DNA of 64,000 bases from CAZOEL01 sp964578835. Its GTDB lineage: Bacteria; Desulfobacterota; Syntrophobacteria; Syntrophobacterales; Syntrophobacteraceae. The position numbers were made by a program, and so were the translations under genes. Location of the stretch: NCBI GenBank assembly GCA_964578835.1, contig CAZOEL010000024.1, positions 12,481-76,480 on the forward strand, written 5' to 3'. This document shows, piece by piece, positions 40,147-49,015 of the stretch (its first letter is position 1; every line of letters begins with the position of its first letter). The notes beneath the pieces are model-generated. The model saw nothing but the letters and a program-made list of their open reading frames with translations, was not told the origin of the DNA and ran no database searches.

Positions 40147-42294
40147 TCATCGCATGCCCAGTTGTTTGAGCAGGCGGGAAAAATTGGAGCGGGGCAGTCC
40201 CAACATCTCAGCAGCTTTGGATTGCTTGCCGCCCGCAAGGGTCAGCACATGGGCGACCATCTCTTTCTTGAATTCTTCAATGGCGGCGGCCAGAGGTTTT
40301 ACAGGCAAATCAGAATAAGTCTCTTCCCGCATTTCCGCTGGAAGATCCTTAATCGTGATAGCGTCATTCCTGGCGACGATCATCAGGCGTTCGATGATGT
40401 TCTCGAGCTCTCGTATATTCCCGGGCCAGGGATACTTCAGGAGCACATCCATCACCACAGTGTCCAGATGCGCCCGAGTCGGCCTCAGGTAAGCATACTT
40501 ACTGACAAAAAATTCAACCAATTCAGGAATATCCTGTCTTCTTTCCCTCAATGGCGGCAAATGGATCGGGAAGACGTTCAGGCGGTAATACAGGTCGGAA
40601 CGGAAGCTCGAATCCTGTATCTTGTCTTTCAGATCTTTGTTCGTGGCGGCGATCACTCTCACGTCCACATGAATGGGAGACTTGGCTCCCAGCGGCTGAA
40701 CCTCCTGCTCCTGGAGGACCCGCAAGAGCTTTGTTTGCGTCTTTAAGGAAATATCGCCGATCTCATCGAGAAATATGGTCCCGCCTTGAGCCAGCTGAAA
40801 CATCCCGATTCGCCTTTCGTGAGCGCTGGTGAAGGCGCCTTTTTCATGGCCGAACAACTCGCTCTCGAGGAGCTCATCGGGTATGGCGGCGCAGTTGACT
40901 TTAATGAGCGGCCCATTCCTTCTCGGGCTCAGCTCGTGGATTGCATTGGCGATGAGCTCTTTTCCAGTTCCCGTTTCTCCGTAAACGATCACGGTTGCAG
41001 AGGTGGGAGCCCCTTTACGGATCAGCTCCATCACCTCGTTCATGGCGTGGCTGTTGCCAACGATGAATTTTCGCTTCAGGCTTGCCTTGATCTTTTCGCG
41101 CAGAGAAGTATTTTCCTCCTCCAACCGTTTGGAGAGCGTTTCCATATGGTTTTTCTGGTCCAATATATCTTGGAAGATCAAGGCGTTCTCAAGAGCGATG
41201 CAGGCCTGTTTGGCAAAAGCGGAGAAAAACCTTTGTTGATCCTCTCCGAAGGCGTCAGGCGCGGAGGCATAGATCGCCAGAACGGCCATCAAAGACTCTT
41301 TGGAGCGAAGGGGGACCAGCAGGCCGGAGCGGATGCCGCTTGCTCTGAAATACTGCAAAAACGGGGAGAGCGATGGTTGTAACTGAATTTCAGGTATCAC
41401 GAGCGGTTCAGCGCATGAAGAGAGCTTCTCGAAGAAATCTTTCTGCGAAAGGCTCGCAGCGGTAGCTCCGTATTGCGCGTCCAGCCCTTCGTAAAAGACT
41501 GGCCCTGGCTTTTTTTGAGCCGCCAGGTGTACGGCGCACCGATGCCCCAGACGTCGAACCATGGAAAGAATCCGCTTCGCCACCGCTTCCGTTTGGAGGC
41601 TCTTGCTAAGCAGAGTGGACATCTCGAAGAGGGTCGAAAGCTCCTTCATCTTGCCTGAAAGCTGCTCGTTGGCCAAAGCCAGCTCCGAAGTCCGCTCCTC
41701 AATTCTCGCTTCGAGCGCCTTGTTGAAGTGCTCTTTCTCCTCATACAGTCCGGCATTTTCTATGGCCAGACTGATGTGGCCGGCGAAAAGCTCCAGGGTC
41801 TTTATATCCTCGGGGTAGATGGGCTGCCTGCTGTAGAACTTATCTCCGGTCAACACGCCCAACACCCTGCTGCGGCCAAGAAGGGGAACGACGCAGTATT
41901 CTTCAGTATCTGTGATCTTAAGGAATTTCTGACTGACCCGCGCATCCTCCCGAGCGTTTTGAACGTACACGGCGATCCCCTTTTGCACGCAAAGGGTCTC
42001 GACAGCAGTCTCATCCATCATGAACCCGACCCAGTCCTTGATCCTTGAGGCCTGCTCCCGCCTCACCCGGTCCAGGAACGCCACGCATCGCAGGAAATCT
42101 CCCTCGACGAGATATATCAATCCCCTTTCGAAATTAACCCCGATAATGGCCTTTTTCACCAGAATCTGAAGAAGAGCGTCTAGATTCATGGTCGAATGAA
42201 TCTCTTCATTCATCTCAGCCAGCGTGCTGAGCTCGCGCAGCTTCTTCTGAATGAATTGCGCATCATTCAACGGGTCCGGAACATTTTCCGTCAT
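40147..42294 (-). CDS. GAF-domain sigma-54-dependent transcriptional activator
   Basis: 715 residues. Two GAF-type sensor regions lie at about 35-175 and 245-390, separated by a short coiled coil. The AAA+ domain (about 400-640) has Walker A GETGTGKELIANAIH, the sigma-54 contact loop written GAFTSA instead of GAFTGA, Walker B GGTIFLDEIGD, and PLRERRQDIPEL. A Fis-type helix-turn-helix ends it (AAEMLGLPRSNFSRLLKQLG). It opens genes with -24/-12 promoters in response to a small-molecule or redox signal sensed by GAF. The downstream neighbour is the oxidoreductase, a plausible target. Confidence 0.93.
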   Translation of the reverse strand: MTENVPDPLNDAQFIQKKLRELSTLAEMNEEIHSTMNLDALLQILVKKAIIGVNFERGLIYLVEGDFLRCVAFLDRVRREQASRIKDWVGFMMDETAVETLCVQKGIAVYVQNAREDARVSQKFLKITDTEEYCVVPLLGRSRVLGVLTGDKFYSRQPIYPEDIKTLELFAGHISLAIENAGLYEEKEHFNKALEARIEERTSELALANEQLSGKMKELSTLFEMSTLLSKSLQTEAVAKRILSMVRRLGHRCAVHLAAQKKPGPVFYEGLDAQYGATAASLSQKDFFEKLSSCAEPLVIPEIQLQPSLSPFLQYFRASGIRSGLLVPLRSKESLMAVLAIYASAPDAFGEDQQRFFSAFAKQACIALENALIFQDILDQKNHMETLSKRLEEENTSLREKIKASLKRKFIVGNSHAMNEVMELIRKGAPTSATVIVYGETGTGKELIANAIHELSPRRNGPLIKVNCAAIPDELLESELFGHEKGAFTSAHERRIGMFQLAQGGTIFLDEIGDISLKTQTKLLRVLQEQEVQPLGAKSPIHVDVRVIAATNKDLKDKIQDSSFRSDLYYRLNVFPIHLPPLRERRQDIPELVEFFVSKYAYLRPTRAHLDTVVMDVLLKYPWPGNIRELENIIERLMIVARNDAITIKDLPAEMREETYSDLPVKPLAAAIEEFKKEMVAHVLTLAGGKQSKAAEMLGLPRSNFSRLLKQLGMR

Positions 42295-42374
42295 GATCGA
42301 TCCGTCTCCCGATTCAGCTATAACATTATAAATATCAGCATATCAATAAGTTAAGGCAGTAACGGGCGCACTCT

Positions 42375-43088
42375 TCATTCTTCGATGACCGGATTTCTCA
42401 GGATTCCTATTCGCTCTATTTCCACTTCAACGACGTCGCCGTGCTTGATGCGCCCTACTCCGGCGGGAGTGCCGGTGGCTATAATGTCTCCAGGCATCAG
42501 GGTGAAGTTTTTCGATACGAAGGAGATGATCTCGGGGATCTTGAAGATCATGCAACTGGTGCTCGAATCCTGGGCCACCTTGCCGTTCAATCGGCACTGG
42601 ATTCTCAAGTTCTGCGGGTCCGGGACATCTTCGGCCGAAACCACCACCGGGCCAATGGGACCAAAGCCGTCCAGGGATTTTCCCCGAAACCAGCCGGAAC
42701 GATCTCCCGTTTGAAGATTTCTCTGGCTCACGTCATTGAAGCACGCGTATCCGAAGACATGGCTCAAGGCATCCCGGGAAGGGACGTTCTTACATCGGTC
42801 CTTAATGATTATTGCAAGCTCGGCTTCATAGTCGGTCCTTAAGTCCTCGAATCCATACTCCTTCAAGAAGGCCGGAATCACGATCGGTTCATCCGGCCCT
42901 ATTAACACGTTCGGAGTCTTTGGAAAAAGGATTGGCTCCGTCGGGATTTCATCAGTGAAGCCTTTTACCTGAACTGAATGACTTTCGGCAATATGCTCGC
43001 GGTAGTTGAGACCGAGAGCGATGATTTTCGTCGGGTTGAGCGCATAGGTCCGGGCTCGATTGTAGACGGGCAATTCCACCATGATCAT
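42375..43088 (-). CDS. Fumarylacetoacetate hydrolase-family protein
   Basis: 237 residues. PTKIIALGLNYREHIAES is the usual N-terminal signature. YEAELAIIIKDRCKNV and YACFNDVSQRNLQ, followed by GRSLDGFGPIGP-like KSLDGFGPIGP, carry the acidic metal ligands. MPGDIIATGTPAGVG closes the active site. Members hydrolyse or decarboxylate acylpyruvates or 2-hydroxyhepta-diene-dioates; oxaloacetate decarboxylase and acylpyruvase are common assignments. The substrate here cannot be told. GAGGAG precedes the start at 43088. Confidence 0.9.
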   Translation of the reverse strand: MIMVELPVYNRARTYALNPTKIIALGLNYREHIAESHSVQVKGFTDEIPTEPILFPKTPNVLIGPDEPIVIPAFLKEYGFEDLRTDYEAELAIIIKDRCKNVPSRDALSHVFGYACFNDVSQRNLQTGDRSGWFRGKSLDGFGPIGPVVVSAEDVPDPQNLRIQCRLNGKVAQDSSTSCMIFKIPEIISFVSKNFTLMPGDIIATGTPAGVGRIKHGDVVEVEIERIGILRNPVIEE

Positions 43089-43153
43089 CTCACTCCTCTA
43101 CTCGTTGGCCGCTCTATGAAGCGGGATCGAGCCCGTTCCGACGTTTGCCGCCA

Positions 43154-43435
43154 TCAGCCCTCACCGTCTCCGTTCTGGTGCGAATGGCCTTCGTCTTTCA
43201 GAAAATACCGGTGATATTCATCCTCTGAAAAATGATTGCGCATGAGCTGACCCATGAGCTCAAAGAGCTGGTTTATCTCTCCATCGCTCAATCTCGGGAT
43301 CAGCGTCGCCATGAAGTCATCTTCGGAGAATTTCTGCAGGTAATACATGAGCGACTTCTCGTCCACTTCCCTCGAGAAGCCGAAAGCGACTATTCCGTCA
43401 TACGCATCGACAAAGGTGTGCTTATGCTTGTTCAT
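43154..43435 (-). CDS. Small conserved-looking hypothetical protein
   Basis: 93 residues, acidic, with a C-terminal His-rich tail (GHSHQNGDGEG). Helical segments include KSLMYYLQKFSEDDFMATLIPRL and INQLFELMGQLMRNHFSEDEYHRYF. No known domain is recognised. It lies 21 bp after ino1 on the same strand, so it is probably co-transcribed. Its codon use and position support a real gene. Confidence 0.65.
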   Translation of the reverse strand: MNKHKHTFVDAYDGIVAFGFSREVDEKSLMYYLQKFSEDDFMATLIPRLSDGEINQLFELMGQLMRNHFSEDEYHRYFLKDEGHSHQNGDGEG

Positions 43436-43456
43436 TAAAAAATCCCTTGATAGCGC

Positions 43457-44806
43457 CTATTCTTCGCTTTCTCCGTTCATATAGTAATCCAGGCCGAAAT
43501 GGGTTATCTGCTCTTCGCCCATGAGGTAGCGGAGAGTATTCTTGAGCTTCATGAGCTGGATGAAAAGATCGTGCTCGGGATAGAGGTTCTCCTTGTGCAT
43601 GGGGCTCTTGAAGTAGAAAGAGAGCCACTCCTGGATTCCGCTCATGCCGACGCGCTTGGCCAGGTCGGTAAAGAGAACGAGATCGAGCACCAGGGGAGCG
43701 GCCAGGATGCTGTCTCGGCACAAGAAATCGACCTTGATCTGCATGGGATATCCGAGCCAACCGAAGATATCGATGCAGTCCCAGCCTTCCTTGTTGTCTC
43801 CTCGCGGCGGATAATAATTAATGGTAACCTTATGGTAATAATTTTTGTAGAGAGTGGGGTATAGATGCGGTTGCAGGATATATTCCAGCACCGAGAGCTT
43901 GCTCTCTTCCTTGGTCTTGAAGGAATCCTTGTCATCGAGCACCAGGCCGTCGCGATTTCCCAGGATATTTGTGGAATACCAGCCTTCGAGCCCGATCATG
44001 CGAGACTTGAGGCCAGGGGCCAGAATGGTCTTCATCAGAGTCTGGCCGGTTTTGAAATCCTTGCCGGCTATGGGAATATTGTTTTGGTTCGCCAGCTCGA
44101 CCATTGCCGGAACATCCAACGTGAGATTAGGCGCGCCGTTGATGAAGGGGACTCCGCTCTCGAGCGCTGCAACCGCATAGAGCATGCTGGGAGGAATTCT
44201 CGGATCGTTTCTGTCTATCGCCGTTTCGAACGCCTCCACCGACTGGTGGATTTCTTCGGGCTTGAGATAAACTTCCGTGCTTCCGCACCAGACCATGACG
44301 CAGCGTTCCAGCCCGTTGCGCTCCTTAAACTCCTGAATATCCTGTTTGAGAGCCTCGACCCGCCCCCGGAGATCGGGGTTTTCCTTGATGTAAGTCCCAT
44401 CGAGATTCTTTACGAAGCGACGATCGAAGACAGCTTTCATGGGCCGGATGCCGCTGAGGAAATCCTTGATGGGATCCAGATGTTCGCGCTTCAGCACGCG
44501 AGCGTACAGCGCCGCTTCATAGCCGTTGGCTTCATAGATGTCCCACCCGCCGAAAACGATGCCTTCCAAAGGCTCCAGAGGCGCAAACTCTTTTATCTTC
44601 GGGCTTCGGCGCTCAAAGCGCTTTCCAAGCCGAATGGTCCCCAATTGCGTGAGAGATCCGATGGGCTCGGCCAGCTCCCTGCGGACAAGTTCAACTCCTG
44701 CTATGAAAGTCGTGCTCACCGCACCGCCGATGCCCGGGATAAGAACCCCCAGCTTTCCAGTGGGCGCCTCAATCTGGTCCTTTCGCTTCAAACTCTTTTC
44801 CTTCAA
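43457..44806 (-). CDS. ino1: Inositol-3-phosphate synthase
   Basis: Converts glucose 6-phosphate to myo-inositol 1(3)-phosphate using NAD, the first step towards inositol lipids or compatible solutes. About 449 residues from a TTG at 44806, which has GGAGGG 7 bp upstream; the frame extends to a GTG at 44908 but that leader is not family-like. Motifs: GVLIPGIGGAVSTTFIAGV (NAD), VFGGWDIYEANGY, NGAPNLTLDVPA, IAGKDFKTGQTLMKT (catalytic Lys region) and YNLNILGNRDG-like YSTNILGNRDG. The synthase is unusual in many bacteria but known in anaerobes and actinobacteria. Confidence 0.93.
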   Translation of the reverse strand: MKEKSLKRKDQIEAPTGKLGVLIPGIGGAVSTTFIAGVELVRRELAEPIGSLTQLGTIRLGKRFERRSPKIKEFAPLEPLEGIVFGGWDIYEANGYEAALYARVLKREHLDPIKDFLSGIRPMKAVFDRRFVKNLDGTYIKENPDLRGRVEALKQDIQEFKERNGLERCVMVWCGSTEVYLKPEEIHQSVEAFETAIDRNDPRIPPSMLYAVAALESGVPFINGAPNLTLDVPAMVELANQNNIPIAGKDFKTGQTLMKTILAPGLKSRMIGLEGWYSTNILGNRDGLVLDDKDSFKTKEESKLSVLEYILQPHLYPTLYKNYYHKVTINYYPPRGDNKEGWDCIDIFGWLGYPMQIKVDFLCRDSILAAPLVLDLVLFTDLAKRVGMSGIQEWLSFYFKSPMHKENLYPEHDLFIQLMKLKNTLRYLMGEEQITHFGLDYYMNGESEE

Positions 44807-44997
44807 CGCCTTACCCTCCGTTACCAATGAAATGGCAATGCCCGGCTCGGCAATCGACGCCTTCGCCAATTCGCATCGCCGCCGCCGATTATCGCTCAAG
44901 ACAAGCACTGCGCAATTATTCCCGGATAATCAAATGCTCAACACCTTAAGCCCTTGACGTGCGACCTGTCAAGAGTCAAGCCCGAGCCCGCAGGGCT

Positions 44998-45312
44998 ATC
45001 TTGTTCTGTGATGATTGAACAATCGTAACGCCCGGTTAGCCTCTATTCCAGTCACTTCTGCTGTTGGAATCAGCCCTGAAGGGGCGAAATACCATAGCCC
45101 GGGGCATCGCCCCGGGTAGAGATCCCGCCATACTCTTCTCCAAGCCCTGTAAGGGCGAGATAACCACTTTCTGGATATTTCGCCCCTTCAGGGCTCCGGG
45201 GAGGTTGTGCGGCTCCCGAACCCGGGGCGTTGCCCCGGGCTATGGTATTTCGCCCTTTCAGGGCTTTCACGGGAAGCATTTGGGAGCGAAGTGCAGGGAA
45301 AAAGATTCCCGT
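44998..45312. repeat. Right arm of the inverted repeat pair; palindromic repeat copy 4
   Basis: The reverse complement of the blocks at 37091-37340, with an additional central palindrome (CCCGGGGCATCGCCCCGGG and its partner at 45221-45240). Identity is high outside the missing centre. The two arms face each other across about 7.7 kb. The gap 44807-45421 has no gene. Confidence 0.75.
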
Positions 45313-45421
45313 ACACATGGTCATTTCTGAATGAGACCAAATTTACCGTGCCCGAGCCCGGCCGGCGCCTCCTCCAGCGCTCGGGAAAATGTTGGCGCAG
45401 GCTGACAACGAGATCCTGCGC

Positions 45422-45958
45422 TCATCCCCGCAGAGCCTTCTTTTCCAGCTCAAGCAACGCCTTCTTGATTCCAAGCCCTCCAGTATACCCACCCATGCCG
45501 CCTCCCGAGGCCACAACCCTGTGGCAGGGGATGAGGATGGGGACCCGGTTCTTGCCACAGGCTCCGCCCACGGCGCGAGCGGCCTTCGGAGCTCCGACGC
45601 TTCGGGCGATTTCAATATAGGTGCGGGTTTCTCCGGAAGGAATGAGACGGAGGGCTTCCCACACTCTTTTCTGAAAAGGAGATCCCCAGTCCGCGTCCAC
45701 GGGAAAATCGGAAAGCGCGTCGCCTCCCTCGAAATAGCGAAGAATCGCCCCCTTCACTTCCCGCAGGAGCGCGGAACCCTCATCAAGCGCGATCGAAGGT
45801 CCGGGATATGCTTCCAGCATGCGGGCATGGATCCCGTCCGCAGAAGGAAGCTCATCTCCGAGAAATTCAAGGAGACAGATCCCTTTTGCGCTTTCCGCCA
45901 ATAGAATCCAGCCCAGAGGCGACGAGAAGGACGCATAACGAATGATAGAACTAGCCAT
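45422..45958 (-). CDS. ogt: Methylated-DNA-protein-cysteine methyltransferase
   Basis: A suicide repair protein that removes the alkyl group from O6-alkylguanine onto its own Cys. 178 residues: WEALRLIPSGETRTYIEIARSVG is the winged-helix DNA-binding part, VPILIPCHRVVASGGGMGGY carries the acceptor Cys in PCHRV, and the N-terminal part (SFSSPLGWILLAES) is the Ogt-type ribonuclease-like fold. It lies 15 bp downstream of the MBL hydrolase gene on the same strand. Confidence 0.94.
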   Translation of the reverse strand: MASSIIRYASFSSPLGWILLAESAKGICLLEFLGDELPSADGIHARMLEAYPGPSIALDEGSALLREVKGAILRYFEGGDALSDFPVDADWGSPFQKRVWEALRLIPSGETRTYIEIARSVGAPKAARAVGGACGKNRVPILIPCHRVVASGGGMGGYTGGLGIKKALLELEKKALRG

Positions 45959-45973
45959 TTCCTCGACAACTCT

Positions 45974-46624
45974 CTAACTTTTGGCTACAAAATCCATGAT
46001 ATAAGGATTTGTTTGCGCTTCATGACCGATTGTGGAATACGGCCGATCTCCATAATCGTGTCCCGGCCACACAACCGTATCCGGAGGCAGCTTAAGAAGC
46101 TTCGTCTCAAAAGATTCTTTCATTTGCCGGAAAGAGCACCCGGGAAAGTCAGTCCGCCCAACGGCTCCGACAAAAAGAGTGTCTCCGGTGAAAAGGTTGC
46201 CGTCGATCAATATGCAACAGGCTCCGGGAGAATGTCCCGGAGTATGCAGGAACTTCATGACGATATTTCCAAAGGATAGCTCATCGCCGTCTTCAACCCG
46301 GACGTCGGCCGCCGCCGGGGTATCGAGCCCCATCATCTTCGTCCAACCCTTGATGTCCGCTCGCTGGAAAAAATCATCGTCCAGGGAGTGCATGACAACC
46401 GGAGCGCCCGTCGCCTCTTTCAAATAGTCGTTGCCGCAGGTATGATCGGCATGACCATGGGTATTGACTATGTAACGGAGCTTGACATTCTTCTGTCGCA
46501 GCAGATCAAGCAGTTGATCTTCGTTTCCGGCGGGGTCGATGAGAATGCCTTCTCCAGTTTCCTCATCGTAGACCATGTAGCAGAAAACATCCATATATCC
46601 GACGCGGGTTTGTACGATTTTCAT
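45974..46624 (-). CDS. MBL-fold metallo-hydrolase (glyoxalase II-like)
   Basis: 216 residues from ATG 46624 (MKIVQTRVGYMD), with GGTGAGGAG upstream. The metal motif THGHADHTCG (HxHxDH), HTPGHSPGACCIL, GDTLFVGAVGRTDFPG and WPGHDYG supply two metal sites, the pattern of hydroxyacylglutathione-hydrolase-like and persulfide-dioxygenase-like proteins. It probably hydrolyses a thioester. Paired with ogt. Substrate not determined. Confidence 0.9.
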   Translation of the reverse strand: MKIVQTRVGYMDVFCYMVYDEETGEGILIDPAGNEDQLLDLLRQKNVKLRYIVNTHGHADHTCGNDYLKEATGAPVVMHSLDDDFFQRADIKGWTKMMGLDTPAAADVRVEDGDELSFGNIVMKFLHTPGHSPGACCILIDGNLFTGDTLFVGAVGRTDFPGCSFRQMKESFETKLLKLPPDTVVWPGHDYGDRPYSTIGHEAQTNPYIMDFVAKS

Positions 46625-46953
46625 ATTGCTCCTCACCTGGAATTTATCGTTCAAAAACATTCAAATGCGCTAAAAGATGGACCAAAACACCTGAAAAGTC
46701 AAAGGCCAGTAAAGAGCGCGGCGGCGACTCTATTCCCGAGCATGACAAATGCCCTCGTAGAATGGGCGCTTCTTTGGGCGTCAAGCGAACCCAGCAAAGA
46801 GCCGATTTCCGGAAGGCATGGGAGAATCCCCGCCCCACTCGAATCGGAATGGGAATTGCCGTCCGGATGTTGTATGCCATAGCTTTAATTCATAATATAT
46901 GCGAAAGTTTCAATAATGCAGAGCATTGACAGAAAAAAAGGAGGAAACCGCTC

Positions 46954-47868
46954 ATGCATATACTCATATTAGGCGCCGGAGCGTTGGGAAGCCTGCTTGC
47001 GGCGAGACTCTCCGGAACGGATGCAAAGATCACTCTTCTCGGAGTCAACCGTGAACATATTGAGGCCATTCTCGAGCACGGGCTCGTGGTGGAAGAGCTT
47101 GACGGTTCTCTAACTCGCCATCATCCGGTCTGTCATGACAATCCGAACGCTGTGGAGGAAAAGGCGGACCTCGTGATCGTCGCCGTGAAGGCCTATGCAA
47201 CGCAAAGAGCTGTCTTCGATTTAATGGACCATTGCCGGCCTTCCACTTTATTTCTCACGCTCCAAAACGGCATCGGCAATTGGGAGAGCATCGCCCGAAT
47301 AGTCGGGGCCGACAGAGTGTCGGTCGGAATCACAGCTCAAGGCTCCACCCTCCTGGAACCTGGCAGAATACGTCATGGAGGCAATGGAGCAACCTTCATC
47401 GGAGAGCCTTCCGGGCCTCCTACAAAGCGGATCTACTCGCTTATGGAGATCTTCCTGAAGGCCGGCCTCGACGCCAAAGCCGGGGAATGCATGGAGGACC
47501 TCATATGGCATAAGCTTCTCATCAACATCGGCATCAACGCAATAACGGCGCTCACCGGAATCCGCAACGGCATGATCGCCGAGATAAAGCCGGCTTCGGA
47601 GCTGTCCAGAGCCGCGGTGGAGGAGGCCGCGCTGGTCGCTCAGGCCAAAGGGATTCGCATAGCAAACGACATCGTTCAGAGGGTGCTGGCGGTCGCTCAG
47701 GCCACAGCCGTGAACCGCTCATCAATGGGACAGGATGTGGACCGCAGAAAGAGAACGGAAATCGACGCTATAAATGGAGCCATTGTCCGCTTCGGTGAAC
47801 AACTGAACATCCCAACTCCCGTAAACCGCACACTCACGCAGCTCATAAAGATAATGGAAGCAAGATAG
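46954..47868 (+). CDS. panE: 2-dehydropantoate 2-reductase (ketopantoate reductase)
   Basis: NADPH-dependent reduction of ketopantoate to pantoate in pantothenate (CoA) synthesis. 304 residues: ILILGAGALGSLLAARL is the NADP-binding glycine motif, VIVAVKAYAT and TLQNGIGNWE are ketopantoate-binding parts, and WHKLLINIGINAITALTG carries the catalytic Lys. SMGQDVDRRKRTEIDAINGA near the end holds the conserved Ser/Asp/Glu. AAGGAGGAAAC precedes the ATG. No other pan gene is adjacent. The 290 bp upstream of the ATG to the MBL start holds no gene. Confidence 0.93.
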   Translation: MHILILGAGALGSLLAARLSGTDAKITLLGVNREHIEAILEHGLVVEELDGSLTRHHPVCHDNPNAVEEKADLVIVAVKAYATQRAVFDLMDHCRPSTLFLTLQNGIGNWESIARIVGADRVSVGITAQGSTLLEPGRIRHGGNGATFIGEPSGPPTKRIYSLMEIFLKAGLDAKAGECMEDLIWHKLLINIGINAITALTGIRNGMIAEIKPASELSRAAVEEAALVAQAKGIRIANDIVQRVLAVAQATAVNRSSMGQDVDRRKRTEIDAINGAIVRFGEQLNIPTPVNRTLTQLIKIMEAR

Positions 47869-47969
47869 AAAGAAGACGGCGAGAAAGAAGGAGCCCCCTG
47901 CCCGCATGACTTGCCGGACAGGGTTTTACGACCCTCATAGGTCGACTTGGAAGTCTGAAAGAGCGCCGA

Positions 47970-48488
47970 TCAACATTTCCCTGATCCCGAGCGCTCCAGA
48001 TCCTTCACAAAGTCCGGCGAAGGCGTTCCGCCCAACTGCCGAAAACGCTTCAAGTCCGAGCACGCTCGCGCATAGTCGTTGGCGCGGAATGACGCTATGG
48101 CCCGGTTATGGTACGCTTCGGCAAATTGCGGATTCAGTTGCAACGCGCGGGTGTAGTCGGCCATGGCAAGATCGTATTTTCCCGCTTTCACGTACGACAT
48201 GCCACGATTGTTGAGCGCCCTGGCGTTATCGGGATCCAACTTGATTGCTTCACTGAAGTGGCCGATTGCTTGCTCATAATCACCCTCGGCAAAAGCGCTC
48301 AAGCCTTCTCGGCTGTGCATTTCAGACTCATCCATTTTGGCGGCCGCCCCTTGCTTCGCCTGTGCGAGCATTACGCTTTCCGCATATGAATCGCTCGCAT
48401 GCGCCGCCGAACTGGAGAGCCCAAAGATAACTCCTAAAACGGGCGCCAGGACAACGAAGAAAAGGGTGGCGATTTTTTTAACAGACAT
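47970..48488 (-). CDS. Secreted TPR-repeat protein
   Basis: About 172 residues from ATG 48488, which follows GAGGAG. An N-terminal signal peptide (ATLFFVVLAPVLGVIFGLSS, cleaved near AAHA) precedes three TPR units: EGLSAFAEGDYEQAIGHFSE, ALNNRGMSYVKAGKYDLAM and AYHNRAIASFRANDYARAC. TPRs are protein-binding scaffolds; the partner is unknown. Probably periplasmic. It is next to a glycine-zipper lipoprotein, both envelope proteins. Confidence 0.85.
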   Translation of the reverse strand: MSVKKIATLFFVVLAPVLGVIFGLSSSAAHASDSYAESVMLAQAKQGAAAKMDESEMHSREGLSAFAEGDYEQAIGHFSEAIKLDPDNARALNNRGMSYVKAGKYDLAMADYTRALQLNPQFAEAYHNRAIASFRANDYARACSDLKRFRQLGGTPSPDFVKDLERSGSGKC

Positions 48489-48549
48489 TGGTCTTCTCCT
48501 CATATTTCATCTCCGGAGCGCAACTCGCTCCAGCTTCATCTCTACAGCG

Positions 48550-48801
48550 TTAAGGCCTTCCACGGCTCTTTTCATATTGATCGACCAAAATTCCTCCAAC
48601 CACACCGGCGGCGCCGCCTATAGCGGCTCCAGTTCCCGCGCTGCCCCCTGAAATCGCTCCGATTGCGGCTCCAGAGCCAGCGCCAATCGCTCCCCCACTC
48701 AGCATCCTCTGTTCTGTATAGCTCATGCCGGCGCAACCCGAGATTGTAAGGACAAGCAGCGCCGTCAGAATAAAGCGGCCAATCTTTTCTATTCTTCTCA
48801 T
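48550..48801 (-). CDS. Glycine-zipper lipoprotein
   Basis: 83 residues from ATG 48801 (GGGAGG upstream). The signal ends in a lipobox, LTISGCAG, so Cys is lipidated at about residue 24. The mature part is glycine/alanine-rich with GxxxG repeats (GGAIGAGSGAAIGAI, then GTGAAIGGAAGVVGG), typical of YMGG-type glycine-zipper proteins that insert in the outer membrane. Function unknown. Confidence 0.85.
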   Translation of the reverse strand: MRRIEKIGRFILTALLVLTISGCAGMSYTEQRMLSGGAIGAGSGAAIGAISGGSAGTGAAIGGAAGVVGGILVDQYEKSRGRP

Positions 48802-49015
48802 TTCAAAACCTCCCTTCACGTTAAATCTCATCTTAAAAGATAAGCAGAGAGGTCTATGAACTCATCATGCGGCTGGTTGATTGTGAAGTTATCCATGGTT
48901 TCGAACGAGAGGAACGCAATCGACGATTTTAGCCGAAGGCCTATTGCGCCTTGTCGAGGCGCGCCTTCATGAGACTGAAAAGAATAGCTGAGTGAAGTGA
49001 AATATCTTAATATCT

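Noticed and set aside
43865..44830. 321-codon plus-strand frame opposite ino1
   Set aside because: Shadow of the inositol-phosphate synthase; no recognisable protein features.
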